Part shown: one piece after another, positions 37,857 to 60,120 of the stretch
Position numbering within the stretch: position 1 is the stretch's first letter
How the letters are laid out: every line of letters begins with the position of its first letter
Origin: Castor canadensis
Lineage: Eukaryota > Chordata > Mammalia > Rodentia > Castoridae
Length of the DNA stretch: 64,000 nucleotides
Assembly: GCF_047511655.1 (NCBI RefSeq)
Contig: NC_133389.1
Coordinates: 146,656,473-146,720,472 of the forward strand
Reading direction: 5' to 3'
Notes under the pieces: generated by a model
What the model was told of the DNA's origin: nothing
What the model saw: only the letters and a program-made list of their open reading frames with translations
Databases searched by the model: none
Position numbers and translations under genes: made by a program

Positions 37857-37950
37857 TTTTGTTATAAGTCACTTTGTACTTAGGAAACAAATGTAACCGA
37901 TACATTTGTTATAAGTCATTTTGTACTTATGAAACAAATGTAACTGATAT
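37857..37950. repeat. Tandem duplication, 47-bp unit, two copies
   Basis: Two adjacent copies (37,857-37,903 and 37,904-37,950) share 'gttataagtc', 'ttgtactta' and 'gaaacaaatgtaac', with only a few substitutions. It abuts a MIR relic. Confidence 0.9.
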
Positions 37951-37952
37951 GC

Positions 37953-38190
37953 CTAGCACAGTGGGAAGATCAGAAACTTGGGAGTTTGAGAGATTTGGGC
38001 TTGAACTCCAGTTCTACCAACCGGTCATGTGATTTGGAGTGAGTTGTTAAAACTCTGAGCCTCAAGTTAGTCTTCTGTAGAAGGGGAGTAATGTAGCTTG
38101 TCTCAAAACGATCTGAGCACTAAGTGAAATCACAGAAATATACTTAATAGAATGCCTTCACACAGTGCTTGACTAATAATAGATGTATTG
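37953..38190 (+). mobile_element. MIR SINE relic, near full length
   Basis: 'cttgaactccagttctacca', 'gtcatgtgatttggagtgag', 'aaactctgagcctcaagtta', 'tctgtagaaggggagtaatg' and 'cacagtgcttgactaataat' follow the MIR consensus order. Confidence 0.8.
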
Positions 38191-38944
38191 TTAGCTACAT
38201 TTCCTTGTCATCAAAAAGATTTACTCTAATTGCCTTCAATAAATTGTCAAAAGATAACAATGGCCCAGGGAAACTATGAGATAATAAACAGATAATAAAG
38301 CAGGTGTGTGGCCACAGGACTTGTTATAAACAGGAATGTGAAGGAATTGTGTTATAAGGATGTCAAGACCTAGAAATAGTATGCCTTAGGTTTTACCACT
38401 CCTCATACTACAAACTCTGGGATTTATTGATGGAAATTGTCAAATTAATCTTTGCAGGCAAACACTTTTTTAGAAAATACATAGTAAACATTTCAGAATT
38501 GCATTTAACACAATTCTTCTTGAATCTCCTTATACTGGAACCCAAACTTGGTCCTCAAGGATGCAGTTTACTTTTTTTAAATTCCATTTAGCATTCTGTC
38601 TTTTGAAATGGTTTACTTTTAAAAACTCAACTGGTATGCTAAAAGAAGAGAGCTGGGAATGTTTAAAATCTGCTTTGTGTGGAACACTGGAATAAATATA
38701 CTACATGAAGACTTTATCGCTGCTCTAGGAGGAGGCAGAGAAGTGAGCTGTGTTGAACAGAATTACATGCCAGAGTCTGTATGTGAGACACATAACTTTC
38801 AATATCCCATTAGACTAAAAGATGACACTTCATTATTATTTTTAACGTTCATTGCTTTATTACCAGCGAGGTTGACACTTCTCCCCAGGTCTGCTTTCTT
38901 CTTACATTGCCTGTTTTGTGACCTTCCTGTTCATCTCCTAGACT

Positions 38945-39660
38945 TGTCTTTTCTTCTTAACATGTTTATTATGGCAAAATATATGCAACATAAAATTTAC
39001 CATTACAACTAATTTTAAATGCACAGTTCTGTGGCATTAAAGGGACATTGTTTAGCAACCATCACCAACATCTATCCCCAGAACTGTTTACATCTTGCAA
39101 AGTTGAAACTTGGTACCTGTGAAACAGTAACTCCTGTTTCTCTCTTTCCAGGCCCATGGAACTCACCACTCTAATGTCTGTAATTTTTACTGCTTTAAGT
39201 ACTTTACATAAATAGAGTCTTAAAATATGTCTATTGTGATGGCTTATTTCATTTAGTAGAATGTTATCAAGGTTCATATTGTGGCATAGGTCAAAATTTC
39301 CTTCCTTTTCAAGGCTGAATAATATTCCACTTTATGTAGCACGTTTTGTTTATCCATTCATCCATTTATGGACATGAGTTGTTTCCACATCTGGCTGTTG
39401 TAAATAATGCTGCTATGAACATAGATACACAAATTATATGTTTATGTCCTTGCTTTAGTTTCTTTAAGGGATGTCCATAAAAGTGGAATTACTGATTATA
39501 TGGTAATTCTAATTTTCATTTTTTTAGGGACCACCACACTGCTTTCTATAGTGGCATCACCATTTTACATTCCCATCAATAGTGTACAAGAGCTCTAATT
39601 TCTCCATATCCTTGCTAGCACTTATTTTCTACGGGTGCTTTTTAAAAAATACTATTTTTA
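38945..39660 (-). mobile_element. L1M relic, reverse orientation
   Basis: Collinear reversed L1 blocks: 'caaaatatatgcaacataaa', 'gcacagttctgtggcattaa', 'aaggctgaataatattccac', 'tttatccattcatccattta', 'aataatgctgctatgaacat', 'cattttacattcccatcaat', 'tttctccatatccttgcta'. Sense relative to HECW2 transcription. Confidence 0.85.
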
Positions 39661-40429
39661 TAATAGTCATCTTAAAAGCCTTAGGATTTTTTATTGATTT
39701 GCATAAGTGGTGCAATAGAAAGACTCCATTGCTGGATTCAAAGAAGTAGGCTGCCATGAATTCCACAGCCTCAAGGAAAGATGTTGCATCAACTTAAAGG
39801 AGCTTAGAAGCAGATCCTTCTCTAGTCAAGCCCACAGATGAGAATGCAGCCCAGTGCACACCTTGATTTCAATTTGTGAGACTAAACAGAAGACTCCACT
39901 AAGCTGTGCCCAGATTCCTGTTCCATGGGAACAGAGAGATAATAAATGGGATATACTTAGTTTACATAATTTGTGTTGCAGCAATAGAAAACTAGTAACA
40001 AGTGTCAAGGCTGTGAAACATGTAAGGTAAGGTTGCAAGCATGATGACAAAGTGACATAATAGAGAACTTTCTATCATGAGCAGATGCAGAAGCAAAGCT
40101 GGGAGTAAGCAGCTGACCTTTCATTTTTCTAGGTTTCTGAACACAGAAACAGGAACTCTGTGTCTTTGCCATCCCTGTAGTATCTGAACAGATACCATAG
40201 TACCTTATCCAGTCAACCTGCAAGCCTAGCCATTCTTCAGTTTTCAAGAAAAGGAAAGGACTGGGCTACACGTTTTGCTCTTCTTCAGTCATCAGACATA
40301 ATCACCATTACTTCTCCATAACCTAACGTTATCACTGCCTTCTCAAATTACATCTGGTGCATGACATATAGTTATCATAACACAACTTTACTTCTGAATC
40401 AACCAAACAGCTCCTCTGGAAAATGTTTC

Positions 40430-40570
40430 ATGAGGCTGGAGATATATTGTGGAGGGGGAAACTGTGTGGAAAGATTAAATGGTTTTCCCAAGGTTAAAGC
40501 TGAGTCAGTGACCAAATTAAGAACAGAACCTCAATTCTGGGTCTCCTGGGGGAAAGTCCAACATTAAACT
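40430..40570 (-). mobile_element. MIR-like relic
   Basis: 'ttttcccaaggttaaagctg', 'agtcagtgaccaaattaaga' and 'acagaacctcaattctgggt' resemble the reversed MIR B-box side. Confidence 0.5.
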
Positions 40571-40995
40571 GAAAGCATGGAGATTTACTGCTCCCTGGCT
40601 CCATTCTTTTGCTTCTAGAAGCTCCCATGTTAATTTCATTTTACCCCTCACTAGGAACTGCTAGTTCTCAACATCCTACCACATACATGTTGCACATGGT
40701 TACATACATTTTGAGGACAGGGGTTGGCAAAATAAACTTCAGGTATTTTTTAAATGAATGACTTAGTCATAATAAGGTCTGGGGAAAATAGTCAAGATTG
40801 GGTCAGTTTAGAAAATCCTGGGAGATCCCAGGGGTTTTTTAAGTAATCACTTACATGCTTACCAGAAAACAGATACTCAAAGGAATATTTTGAATTATAT
40901 CAGAATCACCCAAGAAGTTGTTCACAACAGAGATTTTTGGTTGTACCCCTTGATAATCTAACTCACAAGTTTTGGACTGAGACTGAGGATCTGCG

Positions 40996-41081
40996 GGTTT
41001 TTTTGTTGGGACTAGGGTTTAAACTCCTGGCTAAATGCTTGCAAAGCAGGCACTCTACCCTTGAACCATACCTCCAGGCCA
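40996..41081 (-). mobile_element. ID-like SINE
   Basis: T run, then 'ttgggactagggtttaaact', 'aatgcttgcaaagcaggcac', 'tctacccttgaaccatacct': a reversed ID-like unit in the HECW2 last intron. Confidence 0.7.
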
Positions 41082-42639
41082 GGGGTTGGGGGAGGGGAAG
41101 GCATCTGCATTTTATGAATCACTCCAAGTGAGTCCAATGTAGGTGGTCAGCACAAATAGACAGACATCAAGTAGATTAGAAATACAATATCTACATTGGA
41201 TATTCACACCAACATTTTCTGTATTTGCAAAAATTTCAAAACTACTTATAAACAAGACAATATTGCTAATAAGGAAATTGAGGAAGTGTGGTTAAATAAA
41301 TTGCCCAATATTTACCACCAATTTGCTGTATGAGCCAAGAACAAGGAAAAAAAAAAGCAAAATAAAACAAACTCCTCTGAGGCTTTTCACACTCCATACC
41401 CCCACCCCATTCCATGTCCTAAGAAGACTCAAGTAGAAAATAACAGGAGGGCCCTTGGACTGTGTTGATATTGGCAGCAAAAGTGCATCCAGCTATTCAG
41501 TCTCAGTAAAAGAACATTTTTCAAATCTTTCAAAGCCAGCCATGCTAAAGGTATAATGTGTTTACCTCATTTCAATCTGTGCAGCCAAAACCACTCAAGG
41601 GGAACAGGTCTGAACCCATCTTTGGGAAATCATGCTGGCATCAATATCAAGAAGGCTTAAAAACCTCCAGACATCTGGTCTGACTTAATAGATGTCTTGG
41701 TGCTTTCTGGATGCTTCAAATGCTAACCAGGAGGTCACACACTTACCCTCTGTTATTTCCTATAGACAGACAAATTAGTTATTCAAATCCAGCCAGCCCA
41801 AAGTACCACAGTTCTACCTATGTTTTCATAGGTCAGTCAATTGATTAATGCATTTCTGTTTGTGTGTATGTGAATATAGTACTAGTATATTTACTCATTC
41901 CTTATTTTCCAAGAAATGATTTTTGTATAAGCACTCAAAACAGAAGACAAATAGGAGATGAAGGTCAAGATTTTAAAATAAAAGGGAGGAGGAGAGAAGG
42001 AGAAAACGATGAGCCTCATTTTATGTAGTGTAGTATCTGTAGTCCTAGAAATAAAATGTCTTTGCATTGAATAAATTCTTTTATAATTTGCATTATAATC
42101 TAGAAAGTGTCAACACTCTTTGATTGGCAATAAGCCACAACCCTTCAGATTTCAGTTTTTGTACTTCTATTCCCACCTCTTCAAGCAATTAACTTGTAAA
42201 TCAAAATCAGACTTCAAAGCACTCTGGAGAAGTCTCAAGGAATTTTAAAGCACATCACTTCTCAATGTCAAGATTTCTTTGGAAATATGTGCCTTTCCAA
42301 CCTAATTTGATCTGGAAAATCCAAATTTTACCCATTTGCAAGTGTGTTCACAGGTGTCCCCCTAAGGGAATCAGGTGTGCCTATAGTCCTAGCTGGGCTT
42401 TTGTGTATCTACAAAGCTTCTGGTGTTGCTTCTCACTTCTCTCCTTTTCTAGCTTTCTAGGTCCCCCTAATTCTGAGTCCAAGAGGTGTTAAGCAGAACC
42501 CAAGCTCTTTCAGTTATGGAATCTCACTTATAGAATGATACCCTTATTATTCCCACTTGTAAAAAGCTTGACATTCATATACAAAGTGCTATAATGAATA
42601 GAACATTAATTTTCAAGTTGCATTATATTCCCTTTATCC

Positions 42640-42790
42640 TTCAGTCAATGAACAATTACTTAGTGAGCATATACTACATGCCAAGCATTGAGCTGTCTCC
42701 CAGCAGATGAGAATAAAAAATCTGGTTTTCTCCTCAAGCAGTTTATACTCTAGGAGCAAAATACACAGGCAAACAAGAGACCTAAAGTTT
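42640..42790 (-). mobile_element. L2-like LINE relic
   Basis: 'cagtcaatgaacaattactt', 'agtgagcatatactacatgc' and 'caagcattgagctgtctccc' fit a reversed L2-type or related old LINE end. Sequence to about 43.45 kb may belong to the same ancient repeat. Confidence 0.45.
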
Positions 42791-45700
42791 ATGCAGTCTG
42801 TGCTCAGCAGGTACAAGGGATCTGCCTGGGGCATTGACATTGAAATCTAGCCTTCCTTTGGCTCTGTTTAAGAAACTGTGAGCCCTTGCTCAGGGCTGTA
42901 TTTCTCCTGGAGACAGACACCTTGGTTTATTAATCCATTAGATTCCTGTGGGCTATCCGTGGCTAAACATCCAAACAACGATAAACAATGAGTTACCAAG
43001 TCTGCTCAGCAGAGTCAGAGAAGCCTCTACAGAGACTACCATCTGTGCCAAGGCTTGAAGGATCTGTAGGTGTGCAGGGCTTTTCAGGATCAAGAAGAAG
43101 GATGTTTCCTAGCAGATGGCCCAGAAACTGAGAAAGCACTGCATCAGCAGGAAGCCTGAGCAGTGCAAGTGACAGAAGCCAAGGCTGGACCTGAGGCCAG
43201 ATGGAGAGGCAGAGCCACATCGGAAGTTAGGTGTGTTCAGACAAAGACCTTTTCCATTAATTTCTTGGATGACAAGGAGCCAGTAGCTGGGAGTGCAGGC
43301 AGATGGCTGGAATGCCATTAAACAAGACAGGGAATACAGGCAATGGGTAAAAGACAGATGAATCCAGAGCTTGGAGTCTGCATGAGAAATCCAAAGTTTC
43401 TGTCACAGAGTGACATGATTCAATTAAAGTAATCCTGTGGCAGTTTTAACAGCCTAGGTAGCTTTATGAAGTATAGGTATAATTTGTTACACCTTTAAAA
43501 TACTAAATACATAAATGAATATTTTAAAATATTATTAATTTCTCTGGAATCCTCATTAATACCTTCTTAGACCATGGGTTTAGAGTAGTGATTCTTGATA
43601 AGGCAAGGTCACAAATAACTATGTAACCTATGGCAGCACAGCACAACTCTTGAACCTCACCAGGTATTCAATAAATATGTACTGATGGGAAAGAATTCTG
43701 CACTATGTACTACCTACTTCTACTTCACATTTTTCATACCATTTGGTAGCCAGTGATACTGGCTATCTGTTCATATAAGAATCTAATACTTCCCTTTCTG
43801 TATTGTAAGGTCCAAATGGACAGAAATCAATGTTTACCTCTCATAAGTACATGATGAATATCTACAGGCTGTCTGGAGGAACTAGATCTGTGGTCTAATG
43901 AATGTCTTATTCTGATGTTTTATTAGGTCACCTTAGTGAAAATGCATCTGGATCTGTAAATGCATCATGGAATGCTCCCATAGTAGGTATTTCTGTATCT
44001 GCAAAGAGCTGGCAGGAGAACCTCTTCAAACTATGCATTCTGAGCAGGTAACATCTTTACCTGTGGATGGCTCTATGGAAAGGTGAAGCATAAATACATT
44101 TTACTAGGAAGAATTGTTCTAGGAATGGGAACTCTTGGAAGCCCAAAGAAAATATAAACATATTGGGTACATATAGTACATTTTGCATAACCCTAAAATA
44201 TTGTAAGATACCATGCCAGGTCTAACTAAGTTTATTGAATAACATGTTAGGCCTCATTTTAAGCACTTTGCATGCATTAGCTTATGTAATCTTTGAAGGT
44301 TTGGCATTTTTCCTTTTGGCAAAATCCAACATTCTCCTGCCATGACTGCAGCTCTCCAACTCCTCTATACGATCATCCCTCTTGGCAGAAACCTCAGAGA
44401 TGAACACAGGAACTATGAATGATGAAATGTTATATTCTATGCCTTGCATCTGCCAGACTAGCATGTGATCAGTCCATTTTTTAGACTGTCTAACAACAAT
44501 TGCCAAAAATGTGAATTTACTTTATTCTCATTAAGTCCATCAGAACAGCAGGGGATAGGAAGTCTTCTACAGAAATGCAAATACAGAGCTAACCAAACCA
44601 CCAACCAGAAGGCAGCGGAACTGCAGTAATGTGTTCAGGCTGTACATCTCCATGGAGACACCCATGGGTCTCCATCATTACTTAGCTGGATGTCTGCTTA
44701 CTTTTTTACCACGGGAGAGACAAAAATCAGTCATGGCTTCAACTTGTACTGGCTTCAGAGACAACCACACATACTTTAATATACTTCTTGCCTCACTGTG
44801 AGCAGTGGTACCCGCTGCTACCACAAATTGAGAATACGAAATCTAGGAAATGAGTGAAACTCACATTTGCTTGAGTGGGAGGAAGGCTGAAAGCCCCTGA
44901 ATTATCCATATCTCTAAAGACTTAAGATGCTTTCCCTAGTTGCTCTGGCTTGCCAGGATAGTCTGCCCTCATCCTTTATACCCTTTTCCATGTCCAGGTT
45001 ATAACCTCCCATGCCTGCCACAAGAGGATGCCAGACTTCTTAGAGGATACATTTTTTAAGTAAGAAAGGCATTCATCAATTTTCTCTCCAGTATGTACAC
45101 TGCCATATCTTAAATGTTGGAAGTAGAATCACTAATAGGAAAAAGAAATACATTGAGGCTGACCAGTTGAAACAGACCAGCTCTTCAGTCCTGTAACTTA
45201 TATATACCAGCAACTAGTAGGAAAATGGCCTAAGTATATTTGTTCGGATAGTAGGAGAAATGGTCTCAGTAACCTAAAATAATCTCATACCAAAACCAAT
45301 CTCACAGATCCTTTTATACCTAAGTATAATGTATGGGCACTATGTTGTCAGTGAAGGAATTGATTCTGATAAAACTCTACCATGCACTAAAGTTCTGGGT
45401 TTTTTACCCCCTAAATGTGCTGTTTTTGTGGAGCACATCTTAACTGCATAGGACATGGTTTATAGAGATTCAGGATAAAGGCTTAAAAATAACAACAACA
45501 AAAACAACAAAAAACCATACTGCCATAAATACTCTCTGAGCTTTGTTATTCACACTTTGTAGAGATGGTCAATATCATCTTTAGTTGTGCTATTTTATAA
45601 TCTGGGTATAACTAAGAATGTAAAATTAGCTTTGGTTGTACATGAAGACAGGAAGAAATGACATTGCATGTTACTCAATTGTGTATGCAATGATACAGAG

Positions 45701-45834
45701 GAACATCACCATCTACAATGAGTCAGCACGAGAACTTCCTGCAGCTACCAGAGGGAAGTAGAGATGTGACTCTAAGCCCAATCCCCAAGATTCTTCAGCA
45801 ACCCTTTGGTGTTAACCTCTTATTTAACCAAACC

Positions 45835-46165
45835 TTGCACAGAGCCTCCTTCTAGCCTTTTATTGACAAGCAAACTGAAGCCCAGAGAATCTAGATGGCT
45901 CCTTTGTGGCAGAGATGAGTCAAGATGAGAGCTGGGGTTTTCTAACTCCCAATTCTGTGCCCTTTCCAATGTGCTACTGCCTAATATGTTTTACAGATGA
46001 CAGTGACAGAAATCACAGTGGTGGCCACCACCAATGGATGCTTACTCAGGGCTAGAAATAAGTGTTTTATATGAATGATTTCAGTTAATCTTCAGAATTA
46101 TAAACCTACAAGGTAGATGAGAAAACAGAGGTTGTAACAAATTACCTTTATCTACTCATCAGGTT
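45835..46165 (-). mobile_element. Two adjacent MIR-like relics
   Basis: 'ttattgacaagcaaactgaa', 'gcccagagaatctagatgg' and 'ctaactcccaattctgtgcc' form one reversed MIR; 'gtttcagttaatcttcag'-like sequence and 'aggtagatgagaaaacagag' near 46,075-46,135 form a second. Decayed. Confidence 0.5.
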
Positions 46166-47616
46166 TCATGAAAATTCCAGTGATTAAATGCAAACAGCTA
46201 ATATGTCTGCTTGACATAGTTTATTTCACAAACTTTATTGGCTTTACAGAAAATAGATTTGAACAGAAAAGTGACACACAATTCATCTGCCCTTTCCTGC
46301 TTCTTTTATGGTAATTCTTAAATTCCTCAGAAGAGTGAAAAGTGTTACTAAAATAATCTAAATCTGCTTTTTAGAAATAAATGTGAAGGGAAAAATTAAT
46401 TATCAAAGCACAGCTAAAACAACCTAGGTCTTTAAATGATGAAATTACAGTCTCCCAAATTCAGTACCTTAAGTATGCTATATAATAATTAGGTCTTTGC
46501 TGCAGTGCCAATATTCACAGGTTGTGACATGCAAGGGAACTGAGGATGCTCAGGTAAGCCCCTGAGTCTACACTATGCTCTCTGTATTTGTATTTTCAGT
46601 GCCCCTCCCCTACCTTGTTTTCATCTGTTGATGCTAAGAACACAATTTTGAAGAATAGTGCCTTGCAATTGCTAAGAAGAAAGCTTTGACATATTTATCA
46701 AAGTTGGTTTTTCTTAAATTTATGATGCCGTCTTTGGATACCTAATATCACCTTAGATTATTAATGTAACAGGCTTTTCAAAGTCACCTCTACTTAAAGA
46801 AACTTCAGATGATATTTGGGATATACAATCTCTCTAGCCTCTCCAGATTGCAGCTTTTGTAGTAGTAATTTTTTTTTCAAAACTTTGATGGTATTACTGC
46901 TGATTAAAGGGATTTCATCCCCATTTTGTTCATTTGTTCCCTCCTTTGCTTTTACTCCAGCTCCAGTTATCTACATTTACTCTCATATACTTTTTTTTCA
47001 CAAATATTGCCTTACCCATCTCTTGCATTGATTAGTTGCAGAGGTAAAGCAAGTTTTCCACTCTTAGGAAATGTCTGATCTTGTTGCAAATGAGAATCTA
47101 TACAGAGTGCTTACATGGAATTAAGACATGTACAATCTAAGCTAAGAGATATTCAGCACATTAACATGGTTTAATATTCTTTATCCACCCATAATGGTAA
47201 TTTTTAGTGAACAGATTCTAAATAGTTACCAATATTAACGATATTAAATAGTTATATTTATATATCTTATATATTTACGTATATTAACAATATTAAAGCC
47301 AGAGCTTCTGCCAGTGTCTAGACTAAAGCCACAGCATGAAGCAATGCTGCTTTACTAATAATTACTAATGGTTTGCTTTAGTTGTGCTTTGTATTTTGAG
47401 AAAGATGTACATATTTTAAGTATGACCAGGGAGATCTTTTTTCTTTTTCCCCTTTATTCAGGAAAGTAATAAGAAAGAAATTCATTCTCTCCACTTTCCT
47501 AAAATTTTAACATAAAAATAGTTTATCTACTTATCTATCTCTACATAAATATAAATAAACTAAGGTCTCACCTACCGCTCTATAGTAGCAATAAAGAAAT
47601 ACTATTTTCTATCTTA

Positions 47617-51457
<3,841 letters not shown>

Positions 51458-51572
51458 CTCCTCTGTATTCCGTGTTGTTTCTCCAGTCACTGAGATCTAT
51501 TTCAGCTGTGCCTGCGATGACCAGCTCCAGCTCTCTTGCATCAAAAACAGACACCAGCCTGGCATCCACCAC
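51458..51572 (-). CDS. HECW2: HECW2 HECT-domain exon (115 nt)
   Basis: Acceptor ATTCCACAG (AG at 51,574-51,573) and donor GAG|GTGAAA (51,457 downward). It encodes 38 residues plus one base: [19 protein letters not shown], then [19 protein letters not shown] (1432-1469). The [12 protein letters not shown] block is a HECT N-lobe signature. The position that counts as residue 1445, reported in human HECW2 neurodevelopmental disease as a Glu-to-Gly change, is Glu here. Frame and length agree with human HECW2. Confidence 0.97.
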
Positions 51573-57111
<5,539 letters not shown>

Positions 57112-57691
57112 TCATAGAGCAGTTTCTAAATGGTTCTATTTGCTTCCCTGAATGTGTTCCAACTCTAATCATCTAAGTTTATCCAAGATTAATTGTCTAC
57201 TAGATCCATGAGAGTTTGTGGGCACTGCAGACTGTGTCTTCATTAACTAATAATCCATATCAACTTGTTGAAGACTGGTCCACCTTTACCCTATGTCAAT
57301 AATGTCAGCATGTAGCATGCCACATTTGACAACTTGAATCCTCAGCATTTCACTACAATTTCCCCAAATCACTTCCAAGAGACATTGACAGAGCGAGACT
57401 GGGGAGAGGGGTAGGAGAAATGTTATCTCTTTCTAGTTTGTGTGCATGAATATTGGCTGCATTTCTGTGACACAAACTTGGTAGTAATTCCCTTTTGAGG
57501 AAAAGTCCAGTTTCACATTAAGAAAGTCCTGCTGCTGTTCTCTTTCAACCCCCACTCCTGATGATAACCATCTCCTTCAAGAATTATGTATGCATACAAA
57601 CATTTGGGGGACTTTCTTCATGACACATTCTGTTCTCCAAAATTTCAAAACTCAATTCTACTCTGAATCAATGTGAAAACTTTATTATGCT

Positions 57692-57806
57692 GGGGGCTGG
57701 GGTTGTAGCTCAATGGAGAGCACTTGCCTATTATACACACAAGGCCCTGGGTTCCACCTCCAGCACTCCAAGAAAACCAAAAATGAAACAAAACAAAACA
57801 AAAAAA
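57692..57806 (+). mobile_element. ID SINE, best-preserved copy in the window
   Basis: 'gggggctggggttgtagctc', 'aatggagagcacttgccta', 'aaggccctgggttccacctc', 'cagcactcc', then an A-rich (CAAAA)n tail. Very close to the rodent ID consensus, including the A-box-like 'tagctcaatgg' and B-box-like 'gggttcca'. Confidence 0.92.
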
Positions 57807-57862
57807 TCCTTCTTGTCTGATACAAGGAGTGTTATGACTGGATTTGCTGCTTTTGAAAGTCT

Positions 57863-57950
57863 CTCTCTCTAAGGTGTACTGAGTTTGAACTCAGGGCCTC
57901 ACACTTAGGCAGATGCTTTATCACTTAAGCCACTCCAACAGACCTGGTTC
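57863..57950 (-). mobile_element. ID-like SINE fragment with target-site duplication
   Basis: 'tgagtttgaactcagggcct', 'cacacttaggcagatgcttt', 'atcacttaagccactccaa' is a reversed ID-like unit. It is flanked by TTTGAAAGTCT at 57,852-57,862 and 57,951-57,961, an 11-bp target-site duplication. Confidence 0.8.
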
Positions 57951-58926
57951 TTTGAAAGTCTGATGCCTCCCAAAAGTATAAATCCATCTTGGGATTTGTA
58001 CTGTCAGTTTGTAATTTTTACTTTTAGGCAGCCTTTTTTGAGATTGGAGTCCAGCAGTTTTGTTTTTCTTTAACTCTACTTCCATTAGCACAGCCTTAAC
58101 AGATACAGTTAGGAGGATTCCAAATTATAACTACTGGGAAGTTAATTTGAAGAGTAAATCCTAAAAGTTAATGCCCTTCACCTGTCACTATTAACCTTCT
58201 GAGTCAAAGAAGCTTTTTCCATGAGTTCTACTCATGTCTGTCCTTCGCTGCTATCAGTGAAAAAGAATAGGAACAAATTAATGGGGGTTATGTAGATATT
58301 TAAAGTCTAACAATACAGGGATTTAAAAAGATGTGAGGAGTTCAGTTTGGGATTTTCAAAATAAAAACCTGAGATGGAAATCCTAAATCAGTTTTCCTTG
58401 ATTCTGGATAAGAAATTAGGAAAGAGACGTCACTGGTTGTTAACTTCAAATGGCTCCTGCGATGTGTGGGCACTGCTGGTGTCTCCCATTTCAGCCCCTT
58501 ACCATCTGCTCTGTTCCTCCAGGTGACCCCTCTCCACCCCCTACTAGACACTACTATGACTCAGCTGAGGCAGGTGAGCAGCTGCTGGCTGCTCCACCCC
58601 TCCTTCCCAGTGTCAGTCACTTCTCCAAAGGCTACTAATGAAACTGTCTGACCTCTGGTAGAGGGGTTTGGGGATCTTGCTGGAAGTCTATAATAATCAA
58701 GGACTTTTTTCCAATGGGAAAAAATTTTCGAATTCTACTCAACTCACTTATGCAATATAACCTATTTCTAGCTTGGAGACTGTCATTTAAACTTGATAAT
58801 AAAAATCAAAATCAAATGAGGTACATAAATGATAATATGATTTTGTCAAGGGAAAAATGTGGGTTACTATTTTAAAAATATTATCATAGAAAATAACTGA
58901 AGAAAACTGCTGGGAAAAAATACTTA

Positions 58927-59106
<180 letters not shown>

Positions 59107-60028
59107 TCAACTTTTATTTCTTTCTAAATATTGGACAAATTTTCCTATATTTTTCAACTTCCTATAGAATGCTCACTACATACAAGGACTATCCAGAACA
59201 AATCAAACAAATCCTGAACTCACCATGCACGTCTTTGCTCAAAATAGTAAAACAGATTTACATGGAGCATATCCACAACTAAGCTACACATCAGATAATG
59301 CATAAAATAGACAACATATTAATAATTTGTACAAATATATAGACATATGTAAATATACACATACATATGTATATAAATCTTTTAAATGTCTGAAGCAAGG
59401 TTTGGGGAAAGGCAGAATAATCCAAATATTATTTAGGGGAAAGTCAGAGGGAACCAGTTGCATCCACTCATGGAACATGGGATCCTCATAGGATTTCCCC
59501 ATTTTTGAATGGAGGGAAGAAGGAGACTTCCATGAACCAGAGAGATGTTACTTACAGATACAAGGATCCCTAGGGAGATCAGAGGCAAAAAATGGAATGA
59601 TAGGGTTCAGGTGAAAACTTTAAGTGATAATACTGCATGGAAAATTACAGACAAGAAAAAGGGTGTGTAAAGCTTCCAAAGGAAGGCATTTGGAGAACAT
59701 GCTGAAATTCTAGCACCTGAACCACACTATAAATTCCACTTTACTTACAAAGATATCAGGGTCAAATAAAGTGGAAGAAAAGATTTTGTTAGGTTTGGAA
59801 TGACAAGGAGCCAACAATGCTGAGAGCAAAAACTGCAGTAAAGAGGAGTGTACAATAAAACAATTTCATATGCTAAATTTAAAATAAAAATACAAAGTAC
59901 ATCTTACACTAAGATAATAAAGCATACATACAGATTCAAAGACAGAGAGGAAGGCTGAGGGGGATGAAAGCAACTGATAAGTAGGGCTGGTAGTATTGGG
60001 AAAACCTTTTTTTTTCTGCTTGGTTTAT

Positions 60029-60120
60029 CTTCTCTCTTTCAATCTCTCTCTCTCTCTCTCTCACGCTCTCTCTCTCTCTCTTTCCCTCTCTCCCTCCCTC
60101 CCCTCCCTCCCTCACCACCC
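60029..60120. repeat. (CT)n / polypyrimidine tract
   Basis: Nearly uninterrupted CT-rich strand (GA-rich on the HECW2 sense strand), with (tc)n runs at 60,043-60,062 and 60,066-60,080 followed by (ccct)n-type units. Confidence 0.95.

Noticed and set aside
38659..39012. 117-codon plus-strand open frame in the HECW2 last intron
   Set aside because: It runs into an L1M relic in the wrong orientation, with no recognisable domain.
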